From Phycisphaerae bacterium (GTDB lineage Bacteria; Planctomycetota; Phycisphaerae; WQYP01), in assembly GCA_013044065.1 (NCBI GenBank), contig JABEVA010000320.1, positions 1-8,321 of the forward strand: a stretch of DNA of 8,321 bases, read 5' to 3'. Positions 1 through 5,889 of this stretch are shown one piece after another. Positions within the stretch are counted from its first letter, which is position 1, and the number at the start of each line of letters is the position of its first letter. The position numbers and the translations under genes were made by a program. The notes below the pieces were generated by a model, which worked only from the letters and a program-made list of their open reading frames with translations, was not told the origin of the DNA and searched no databases.

Positions 1-17
1 ACCCTGAAATCCGGAGG

Positions 18-46
18 GGCGGGTTTGATTTGACATGTTACCCGCC
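18..46. repeat. Inverted repeat flanking the -35 box
   Basis: The arms GGCGGG (18-23) and CCCGCC (41-46) are perfect reverse complements separated by 17 bases. The spacer contains the TTGACA of the promoter proposed at 30-58. The pair could be an operator around the -35 element, or the stem of a terminator for an upstream gene. The second reading is weaker because the loop is long and no T-tract follows. The arms are short and GC-rich, so chance is possible. Confidence 0.3.
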
Positions 47-58
47 ATCGCATATCCT
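30..58 (+). promoter_or_regulatory. Sigma70-type promoter for the rplA-rplJ-rplL unit
   Basis: A perfect -35 hexamer TTGACA lies at 30-35, a 17-base spacer follows, and TATCCT (4 of 6 consensus matches) lies at 53-58. Transcription would begin near 64-66. That leaves about 300 untranslated bases before the rplA start at 367. The promoter lies upstream of rplA with no rplK visible in between, so rplA-rplJ-rplL can probably be transcribed on their own. The call rests on consensus match and spacing only. Confidence 0.55.
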
Positions 59-64
59 AAGTGA

Positions 65-366
65 AGCCTTATCGAGAGGCGGTCGGACCACGGACCAGAA
101 TAGTGGGAGCTTTAAGGACGCGGCTTGCGTCAGGCGAAATGGACTGCCTATGCCCGCCAATCTCATTGGTGGGGTCTGTGGCCCGCGCTGGAATACCTTG
201 AATCGTTCCGGTGCGGTGGTCGGAATTTTCCGGCGGTCTGTACTGCGGGAATCTTATTCCCAAGCCTGTTGCTACTCCCGTGGAATCCTTGAAGCAGAGA
301 AACCGTTTCCGGACGATGCCTTGCTCTGGTGGCATGGAATGGTCCGGCGGAATACAGGAGTGCATC
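65..366 (+). promoter_or_regulatory. Long structured 5' leader of rplA, candidate L1-binding autoregulatory RNA
   Basis: No convincing gene is seen in the first 366 bases; the one open frame through here has no recognisable protein features and runs out of frame into rplA. Three adjacent hairpins are visible: GACGC/GCGTC (117-121 with 127-131), AGGC/GCCT (132-135 with 146-149), and a 9-bp stem with a CTC triloop (153-161 with 165-173, one G-U pair). Further hairpins are GGGAAT/ATTCCC (247-252 with 256-261) and ATGCC/GGCAT (316-320 with 331-335), the last ending about 20 bases before the ribosome binding site. The run AGTGGGAGCTTTAAGGACGC (102-121) resembles, from memory, the L1-stalk part of 23S rRNA (GTGGGAGGCTTTGAAG..GGACGC). 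GGAATACC at 190-197 resembles the GAAATACC that closes that region. L1 is known to repress its own operon by binding an mRNA mimic of its rRNA site, so L1 control here is a reasonable inference. I could not fold or align it formally. Confidence 0.4.
189..312 (+). repeat. Imperfect direct repeat within the rplA leader
   Basis: TGGAATACCTTGAATC (189-204) recurs as TGGAATCCTTGAAGC (281-295) with one base deleted and one substitution. Each copy is followed by TTCCGG (206-211 and 307-312). The copies start 92 bases apart and lie on either side of the GGGAAT hairpin. They may be two copies of a structural or protein-binding element, or an old local duplication. Confidence 0.4.
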
Positions 367-1089
367 ATGGCCGAAAAGCCGCGTGGAAAGCGCTACAAAG
401 AAAATGCCAAACTGCTGCCGAAGCAGCCGGTGACCATTGAACAGGCTTTGCCGATCTTAAAGCAGTTCAAGAAAACCAAATTCGATGAAACGGTGAATGT
501 TGTCGTGCATCTGGGCATCGACCCCAAACAGGCGGATCAAATGGTTCGCGGCTCGGTAAGCCTGCCCAAAGGCATCGGCAAAACCCGTCGCGTTATCGCC
601 TTTGTGCAGGGCAACAATGTGGCCGCAGCCACTGCCGCCGGTGCCGTTGACGCCGGTGCTGATGAACTGATAAAGAAAGTCAACGACGGCTGGATGGAAT
701 TCGATGTGGCGATTGCCACGCCAGATTTGATGTCCAAGGTCAGCCGGTTGGGTAAAGTGCTTGGCCCGCAGGGTAAAATGCCCAGCCCCAAGGCCGGAAC
801 CGTGACCACCGATGTCGCCACCGCGGTCCGCGAATATACCGCCGGCAAAGTCGAGTTTCGCAATGATGCCGGCGGCAATGTGCACGCGGCCGTGGGCAAG
901 GTCAGCTTTAGTGACGCCGATCTGGCCGCTAACGTCCATGCGTTTCTAAACACCATCCGCCGACTCAAGCCCCCGACAGCCAAAGGCCAATATGTCCGCA
1001 AAGTCACGTTGCACAGCACCATGAGCCCGGGTCTGCCCCTGGATGTGGCGCATCTGAATGTTGAGGAAACCACGGAACAACGAGCCTGA
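367..1089 (+). CDS. rplA: 50S ribosomal protein L1
   Basis: L1 binds helices 76-78 of 23S rRNA and forms the mobile L1 stalk that guides deacylated tRNA out of the E site. In many bacteria it also represses its own operon by binding the mRNA. The 240-residue product is close to the usual 225-235. The N-terminal half shows KFDETV (38-43), then LGIDPKQADQMVRGSVSLPKG (49-69) and GKT at 71-73. The central domain carries LGKVLGPQGKMPSPKAGTVT (128-147), matching the family's G.LGPrGLMPnPK.GTVT motif. The C-terminal half has KPPTAKGQY (201-209) and STMSPGLPLD (217-226), where the usual TMGPG has Ser in place of the first Gly. I chose the start at 367 because AGGAG (356-360) lies 6 bases upstream and L1 homology begins just after it; the in-frame GTG at 211 would add 52 residues unlike L1. 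A 48-base gap leads to rplJ. Confidence 0.97.
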   Translation: MAEKPRGKRYKENAKLLPKQPVTIEQALPILKQFKKTKFDETVNVVVHLGIDPKQADQMVRGSVSLPKGIGKTRRVIAFVQGNNVAAATAAGAVDAGADELIKKVNDGWMEFDVAIATPDLMSKVSRLGKVLGPQGKMPSPKAGTVTTDVATAVREYTAGKVEFRNDAGGNVHAAVGKVSFSDADLAANVHAFLNTIRRLKPPTAKGQYVRKVTLHSTMSPGLPLDVAHLNVEETTEQRA

Positions 1090-1137
1090 ATCGGCTAAGG
1101 TACCATGCCCGTAGCGGGCCTTACTTTGAGGTAAACC

Positions 1138-1674
1138 ATGAGCAAACGTGTCAAAAACCTGATCACCGCCGAATTAGAAAAGCGTCTGCGCGGCCAAGAT
1201 AGTGTGGTCATCGTCGATTATGCCGGCATCAGCGCCACCGACACCAACCATCTGCGCAGTAAATTGCGGGCCAAACAGGTTCGCATGACCGTCATCCCCA
1301 ATACGGTTGGAATCAAGGCCTTGGACAATGTCGGCCTGAAAGGGGCCAGCAATCTTCTGATCGGCACCAACGCCCTGATCTACGGCGGCGAATCCATCGT
1401 CGATACGGTCAAGGAAATAGTCGCTCAAGCCAAGGATATCCAGAAGCTCACTATCAAAGGTTCGGTGGTGGAAGGAAAATTGCTGGATAAAAAGTCCACC
1501 GAGGCTCTGGCCAAGATGCCCAACCGTCGCCAACTTCTGGGCCTGATCACCAGCCAGATCACCGGACCCGGCCGGACGCTGGCGGGACAGCTTGCGGGAC
1601 CGGGCCGGAATATCGCCGGCCAGATCAAAGCGGTGGCGGAGAAAAAGGAAAAGGAAGCCCCGGCCGCGGCTTAA
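1138..1674 (+). CDS. rplJ: 50S ribosomal protein L10
   Basis: L10 anchors the L7/L12 dimers to 23S rRNA at the base of the ribosomal stalk, where they recruit translational GTPases. The 178-residue length fits the family (about 165-180). The N-terminal domain begins MSKRVKNLIT and contains VVIVDYAGISATDTNHLR (23-40), matching the family pattern with its YrGls-like element. It continues with LRAKQVRMTVIPNTVGIKAL (43-62), resembling the L10 LR..g....V.KNtl...A segment. The C-terminal helix, which in this family docks L12, follows LAKMPNRRQLLGLI (124-137). It contains a tandem 11-residue repeat, GPGRTLAGQLA (143-153) and GPGRNIAGQIK (154-164), then a charged KKEKEAPAAA tail. A GAGGT ribosome binding site (1128-1132) lies 5 bases before the ATG. 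A small GCCCG/CGGGC hairpin (1107-1119) sits in the gap after rplA. Confidence 0.95.
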   Translation: MSKRVKNLITAELEKRLRGQDSVVIVDYAGISATDTNHLRSKLRAKQVRMTVIPNTVGIKALDNVGLKGASNLLIGTNALIYGGESIVDTVKEIVAQAKDIQKLTIKGSVVEGKLLDKKSTEALAKMPNRRQLLGLITSQITGPGRTLAGQLAGPGRNIAGQIKAVAEKKEKEAPAAA

Positions 1675-1797
1675 TTGGCGGACCGAATTTTAACGTTGCG
1701 ATTTGTTTTTCGCTGGTCATGAGCCTGCCTGGAGCAGTTAAAACGGGGCGTGTTGCCTTGGCTGATGGCCGCGAGCAGATAAGGAAAGGTTTTTACC

Positions 1798-2199
1798 ATG
1801 GCAGAATTCGCTGCTGAAATCGTTGAACTTGGCGACAAAATCGTCGCCCTCTCGCTGCTGCAAGCCCGTGCGCTTAGCGAGTACCTCAAAGAAAAGCACG
1901 GCATTGAAGCCGCCGCCGGTGGTGTGATGATGGCCGCACCCGCCGCCGGAGCCGTTTTTTTTTTTAACGATCCGGCGACCACCGAGAAAACCACATTTGA
2001 TGTGATTCTCAAGGCCGCCGGCGAAAAGAAAATTCAGGTCATCAAGGTCGTGCGTACCGCCACCAGCCTGGGGCTTAAGGAAGCCAAGGACCTGGTGGAG
2101 GCCGCTCCCAAGACCATTAAGACCGGTGTAGAAAAGGCCGAGGCCGACAAGCTCAAGAAAGAGCTGGAAGCCGAAGGCGCAACCGTCGAACTCCAGTAA
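1798..2199 (+). CDS. rplL: 50S ribosomal protein L7/L12, hinge apparently corrupted
   Basis: L7/L12 is the flexible multicopy stalk protein that contacts EF-Tu, EF-G, IF2 and release factors. The N-terminal dimerisation and L10-binding helices cover residues 1-35 (IVELGDKIVALSLLQARALS). An Ala/Gly/Pro hinge follows at 38-52. The C-terminal factor-binding domain runs from EKTTFDVIL (63-71) to the end and includes KIQVIKVVRTATSLGLKEAK (78-97) and a typical LEAEGATVELQ terminus. The 133-residue length is slightly above the usual 120-130. Residues 53-62 (VFFFNDPATT) do not fit a hinge and match translated adapter sequence, described separately, so the true hinge is probably different. The flanking domains look intact and in frame. 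AAGGAAAGG (about 1781-1789) provides the ribosome binding site. The 123-base gap after rplJ holds no clear terminator, so the gene is probably cotranscribed with rplJ. Confidence 0.95.
   Translation: MAEFAAEIVELGDKIVALSLLQARALSEYLKEKHGIEAAAGGVMMAAPAAGAVFFFNDPATTEKTTFDVILKAAGEKKIQVIKVVRTATSLGLKEAKDLVEAAPKTIKTGVEKAEADKLKKELEAEGATVELQ
1955..1987 (+). other. Poly-T plus Illumina P5-like sequence inside rplL (likely artefact)
   Basis: Eleven T residues (1955-1965) are followed by 22 bases (1966-1987) that match the first 22 bases of the Illumina P5 adapter, as I remember it, at 20 positions. The mismatches are at 1968 (C for T) and 1972 (C for A). After 1987 the match stops and normal rplL sequence resumes. 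Read on the minus strand, the order is native sequence, reverse-complement P5, then a poly-A run, which is what read-through past a short insert produces. The peptide FFFNDPATTE closely resembles FFFNDTATTE, a known contaminant peptide in predicted proteomes. A natural origin is not excluded, but a Phe run in an L12 hinge is not expected. Confidence 0.7.
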
Positions 2200-2249
2200 C
2201 CACTGGCAGATTCGATTTCCTGTTTTCCGTTAATCCATGCAAACCTCAG

Positions 2250-2284
2250 GCGGGGCCGCTGTTAAGCAGCGCCCCGCTTTTTTT
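2250..2284 (+). terminator. Rho-independent terminator after rplL
   Basis: GCGGGG (2250-2255) pairs with CCCCGC (2272-2277) and CGCTG (2257-2261) pairs with CAGCG (2267-2271), with one bulged C and a five-base TTAAG loop. Seven T residues follow (2278-2284). This 11-bp GC-rich stem with a U-tract is a strong intrinsic terminator 50 bases after the rplL stop. It closes the ribosomal-protein unit and lies between it and the convergent small ORF. Confidence 0.93.
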
Positions 2285-2315
2285 GCACCCTCCATCCGAC
2301 TTTTTACCGGCCGTT

Positions 2316-2642
2316 TCAGTGCCGGGCCGACGACGTCGGCGGTGCCCATTTGTGCGGGAAGCGGTGCAGCAGATGGGCTCCATAGGCGGCTATAAACGCT
2401 TGGCGCTGGCCCAGCGCGAAATTACGGTGGTGGGTGATGAGCCTTTTGATTTCTCCGGTGCGAGCCTTGGCTTGCGCTTCAAGAATCCCCGTGGCCAACT
2501 CCTCGGGCCCGAAGGCCACCTGCCCCGGATGCGCGCGCAGGTCCGTCGCCACCCATGCCGGTTCATCAGCCACGTCCCGCGCTGCGGGATCAGGCGACGT
2601 GAAAGGCCTCCACTGCGCCTCAATATCGGGTAGCGACCACAT
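2316..2642 (-). CDS. Hypothetical protein of 108 residues
   Basis: I do not recognise this family. The frame runs from ATG at 2642 to TGA at 2316. GGGAG lies about 7 bases upstream of the start (2650-2654 on the plus strand) and could be a ribosome binding site. Codon use looks protein-like, with mostly G or C in third positions, and the product has ordinary composition: it begins MWSLPDIEAQWRPF, has an acidic middle (DVADEPAW), and a basic, His-rich, probably helical stretch from about residue 52 to 95 (GILEAQAKARTGEIKRLI, then HHRNFALGQRQAFIAAY). No signal peptide, membrane segment or catalytic motif is visible. It converges on the rplL terminator and diverges from purL. It could instead be a remnant of a longer gene or a chance open frame; the plus-strand frame over the same DNA is Arg-rich and looks less real. 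Confidence 0.42.
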   Translation of the reverse strand: MWSLPDIEAQWRPFTSPDPAARDVADEPAWVATDLRAHPGQVAFGPEELATGILEAQAKARTGEIKRLITHHRNFALGQRQAFIAAYGAHLLHRFPHKWAPPTSSARH

Positions 2643-2840
2643 CCCAGGCTCCCGGCCTTATTTTTGCAGATATTGCCGCCGCCGGTCAATCTGGCCGCCG
2701 AAAACCCGCCCGTCGGGGTGCGGATTGATCCCCGTCCCATGCGAAAATTGCCAATCTCGCGCATAATATGCGCGCAACCGATGCGGCGGCCAACCGTGGC
2801 GTCCGCCTGTGGAACCTCACATTGTTCCCAAAGGAGATCC
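2643..2840. promoter_or_regulatory. Divergent intergenic region upstream of purL
   Basis: This 198-base gap separates the minus-strand small ORF from purL and should hold the purL promoter. The best -10 candidate is CATAAT (2762-2767, 5 of 6 matches to TATAAT), but no good -35 lies 16-18 bases upstream. A perfect palindrome overlaps this -10. The purL frame is open through part of this stretch, but the translation there lacks purine-synthase features, so I treat it as untranslated. No riboswitch core that I know could be recognised by eye. Confidence 0.35.
2758..2774. promoter_or_regulatory. Perfect palindrome over the candidate purL -10 (possible operator)
   Basis: CGCGCAT (2758-2764), AAT (2765-2767), ATGCGCG (2768-2774): two exact 7-base arms around a 3-base centre, 66 bases before the purL start. 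It covers the CATAAT candidate -10 box. The two-fold symmetry and position suit a dimeric repressor. It does not resemble the E. coli PurR box (ACGCAAACGTTTGCGT), so no regulator is proposed. Confidence 0.4.
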
Positions 2841-5837
2841 ATGCCTGTTTTTCGTATCGAAGTGCATCCCAAAGACCTTTCTAGTGATCCCGCTGGTGCG
2901 GCCATCCTGGCGGAAATTCAGCAACTTCAGCGTGCCGCTCATACCACGGATACCAATGGCCAAAATCCGGCCATTACCAGCGTGCATACCGCCCGCGTCT
3001 ATCTGCTCGCGGGGGATGAGGCGGTATTGACGCCGGCCAACTTGGAACGCCTGGCGCACCATTTATTTGCTGATCCGGTAACGGAAACGCCGGTCATCGG
3101 CATCGGCGTCCATTCGCCGGGCGCAGGCGTGGAAGTGCATCTTAAGCCCGGAGTGATGGATCCTGTGGCCGCCAGTGCGGAAATGGCCATTGCGGATATG
3201 CTGGGCCTGCCGCGCACCAACGCCGGCGAAAGCCCGCCTGTGCAGGTGCTCACCGGAAGACGTTACACGCTCGCTCCGCCGCCGGGGGACGAATCGCTCA
3301 ACCAAATTGCCCTTTCGGTATTGGCCAACGACAGCATAGAACAGATCCATCTGAGGCCGTTTTTCCCGGCGGAATTTCCCAGCGCCCGACCCTATCAGTT
3401 TTCCAGGTTGGAAGTACCCGTGCAGGGTCTTACCGATCCGGAACTCTTAAGCCTCTCACGCCGTGGCCATCTATTTTTGGATCTGGCCGAAATGCAGGCC
3501 ATCCGCGATTATTTTGTATCCCTGGGCCGCCAGCCCACCGATGTGGAATTGGAAACCATCGCCCAAAGCTGGAGCGAACACTGCGTTCATAAAACGCTCA
3601 AAAGTCGGGTGGAATTTATCCATCACCCCGCACCCGATGCGGTCCACAACGGGCACGACCATCACACCGGTGGAGCGGAAAAAACTGTTTTTGACAATCT
3701 GGTGAAATCCACCATTTTTCGGGCTACCAGCGAACTGAATTTGCCCTGGACACTTAGCGTGTTCAAGGACAACGCCGGGGTTATTGCCTTGGATGAGGAT
3801 TTCGCGTTGTGCATGAAAGTGGAAACCCACAACCGCCCGTCCGCCATCGAGCCTTATGGCGGGGCTGCCACCGGCATCGGCGGGTGCATCCGCGATGTCA
3901 TTGGCACCGGTTTGGGAGCCAAACCCATTGCCTGCACCGATATTTTCTGTTTTGCCCATCCCACCACACCGCCGCGGGAGGTGCCGCACGGCGTAATTCA
4001 CCCCCGCCGTACCGCCCAGCGCGTGGTGGCCGGCGTGCGCGATTACGGCAATCGGATGGGCATTCCCACCGTCAACGGAGCCGTATTTTTCGATCAGCGT
4101 TACATTGGCAATCCGCTGGTATTTTGTGGCACCCTGGGGCTGATGCCGCAAAGGTTTGCCGCCAAAGGCACCGCCCAGCCCGGTGACCATATTATCGTCA
4201 TCGGCGGCCGGACGGGGCGCGACGGTATTCATGGTGCCACTTTTTCCAGCGATGTGCTGACCAATACCCACGCCGACGAATTCAGCCATGCGGTGCAGAT
4301 CGGCAACGCCATCACGGAAAAAAAAGTGCTGGATGTGATTTTGCAAGCCCGCGACTATCCCGAAGGTCCCTTGTTCGGTGCCATCACCGACTGTGGAGCC
4401 GGTGGCCTTTCCAGCGCTGTGGGCGAAATGGGTCAGCATACCGGTGCCACCGTACATCTGGAACGAGTGCCGCTCAAATATCAGGGTCTTTCTTACGCGG
4501 AAATCTGGATCAGCGAAGCCCAGGAGCGCATGGTGCTGGCGGTACCGCCGCGGCACGTACCTGTGCTACTGGCTTTGGCCGCCGCGGAAGATGTTCAGGC
4601 CACCGATATTGGTGAATTTGACGGTACCGGCAAACTCTCGCTTTACTACCAGGGCAATTCGGTCGGCCTACTGGATATGAAGTTCATTCATGATGGCCTG
4701 CCCACGCCCGTGCGTAAGGCCTGCTGGCAGCAGCCCCTGCTCCACGACCCCGCCCTGGCCGCACCGCGGGACTACGTGGCCACCATGGTGCGCCTGTTTT
4801 CCCATCCCACCATTGCCAGCAAGCACTGGATCATTCGCCAATACGATCATGAAGTCCAGGGTGCCACCATCATCAAACCCCTGGTGGGACCTGGCGGCGA
4901 TGGCCCCGGCGACGCGGCGGTGCTTCAGCCGCTGCCGGATAGTCCGTGCGGGGTCGCGCTGGCGGTGGGTTGTCAGATGAGCTTCGGCCAAATCGATCCG
5001 TATCAGATGACCTTAAACAGCATGGATGAAGCCATCCGCAATATCGTCTGCGTGGGCGGCGATCCCGCCCACACCGCGCTTCTGGATAATTTCTGCTGGC
5101 CCAAATGCACCGATCCCATGCACCTGGGGGCCTTGGTGCGCGCCTGTCAGGCCTGTTACGACGGAGCCAAGGCCTTCGGCACACCGTTTATTTCCGGCAA
5201 AGATTCACTGTCCAACGAATTTATCACCGACCGCGGGGAGCGCATCTGTATCCCCTATACACTCTTGATCAGCGCGGTAAGCGTACTCCCATTTGTGGAC
5301 CGGGCTTTGACCATGGATGCCAAAGAACCCGGAAATCTGCTGATTTTGCTGGGCCGAACACACCGCGAATTGGGCGGCTCGATGTACTGGCATATTCACG
5401 GCCATACCGGAGCGTGCGTGCCGCGCGTCGATTTAACCGTGGCTCCGGCCCTGCATCAGGCTCTGGCCAAACTGATCCGCCAGGGGCTGGTGCGCAGTGC
5501 CCACGACCTTTCGGAGGGCGGCTTGGCCGTGGCCATGGCGGAGATGCTTTTTGCCGGCGGGCTGGGGGCACAGGTGGATCTGGCGGGCGTGCCGCGCGAT
5601 GATGGGCTGACAGATGACGCTATTTTATTTTCCGAATCCGCCACACGCTACCTGCTGGAGATAAAACCAGAGCATCTGGATGCGGCGATCAAGGCCCTGC
5701 GTCCCCATGCATTTGGTATCCTGGGGACCTTGACCGAAGCGCCGCGATTGAAAATTCGTTCCACCGCCGGTCCGGCGCTTCTGGATGAACCGATCGCTAC
5801 GTTCAAGCATGCCTGGCTCAAGCCGCTGGATTGGTAA
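2841..5837 (+). CDS. purL: Phosphoribosylformylglycinamidine synthase, PurS-PurL fusion type
   Basis: FGAM synthase catalyses the ATP- and ammonia-dependent conversion of FGAR to FGAM in de novo purine synthesis. The product is 998 residues, between the small PurL (about 740) and the large E. coli enzyme with a built-in glutaminase (about 1295). Residues 1 to about 90 (VFRIEVHPK at 3-11 and a VHTARVYLL strand) look like a PurS-type module. The core has SWSEHCVHKT (243-252, catalytic-type His247), ETHNRPSAIEPYGGAATG (328-345), GGRTGRDGIHGATF (455-468), DCGAGGLSS (517-525), QGATIIKPLVGPGGDGPGD (673-691), SGKDSLSNE (785-793) and HDLSEGGLAVA (888-898). No class I glutaminase domain follows, so ammonia should come from a separate PurQ that is not in the window. 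HNRP replaces the common HNHP. The start at 2841 is set by AAAGGAGA (2830-2837) just upstream. Confidence 0.95.
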   Translation: MPVFRIEVHPKDLSSDPAGAAILAEIQQLQRAAHTTDTNGQNPAITSVHTARVYLLAGDEAVLTPANLERLAHHLFADPVTETPVIGIGVHSPGAGVEVHLKPGVMDPVAASAEMAIADMLGLPRTNAGESPPVQVLTGRRYTLAPPPGDESLNQIALSVLANDSIEQIHLRPFFPAEFPSARPYQFSRLEVPVQGLTDPELLSLSRRGHLFLDLAEMQAIRDYFVSLGRQPTDVELETIAQSWSEHCVHKTLKSRVEFIHHPAPDAVHNGHDHHTGGAEKTVFDNLVKSTIFRATSELNLPWTLSVFKDNAGVIALDEDFALCMKVETHNRPSAIEPYGGAATGIGGCIRDVIGTGLGAKPIACTDIFCFAHPTTPPREVPHGVIHPRRTAQRVVAGVRDYGNRMGIPTVNGAVFFDQRYIGNPLVFCGTLGLMPQRFAAKGTAQPGDHIIVIGGRTGRDGIHGATFSSDVLTNTHADEFSHAVQIGNAITEKKVLDVILQARDYPEGPLFGAITDCGAGGLSSAVGEMGQHTGATVHLERVPLKYQGLSYAEIWISEAQERMVLAVPPRHVPVLLALAAAEDVQATDIGEFDGTGKLSLYYQGNSVGLLDMKFIHDGLPTPVRKACWQQPLLHDPALAAPRDYVATMVRLFSHPTIASKHWIIRQYDHEVQGATIIKPLVGPGGDGPGDAAVLQPLPDSPCGVALAVGCQMSFGQIDPYQMTLNSMDEAIRNIVCVGGDPAHTALLDNFCWPKCTDPMHLGALVRACQACYDGAKAFGTPFISGKDSLSNEFITDRGERICIPYTLLISAVSVLPFVDRALTMDAKEPGNLLILLGRTHRELGGSMYWHIHGHTGACVPRVDLTVAPALHQALAKLIRQGLVRSAHDLSEGGLAVAMAEMLFAGGLGAQVDLAGVPRDDGLTDDAILFSESATRYLLEIKPEHLDAAIKALRPHAFGILGTLTEAPRLKIRSTAGPALLDEPIATFKHAWLKPLDW

Positions 5838-5889
5838 AGACCGCTTTAGCGGCAATCCACCGCCTAAAAGGACTCGTCCGCCTTCGAGA

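Noticed and set aside
1..300. Possible fragment of 23S rRNA
   Set aside because: The likeness is limited to short runs around 102-121 and 190-197; sequence on either side does not follow 23S order and no sarcin-ricin loop or peptidyl-transferase motifs are present. An mRNA mimic fits better.
30..440. Plus-strand open frame of 136 codons starting with TTG
   Set aside because: It overlaps the promoter, leader and start of rplA out of frame, has no ribosome binding site and its composition (Arg, Cys, Trp rich) is not protein-like.
3471..4556. Minus-strand open frame of 361 codons inside purL
   Set aside because: It is antisense to highly conserved PurL motifs in the correct frame and its translation has no recognised features; it is a shadow frame in GC-rich DNA.
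5841..5852. CCGC-TTTA-GCGG hairpin after purL as a terminator
   Set aside because: The stem is only 4-5 bp and no T-tract follows on either strand, so it is too weak to call.
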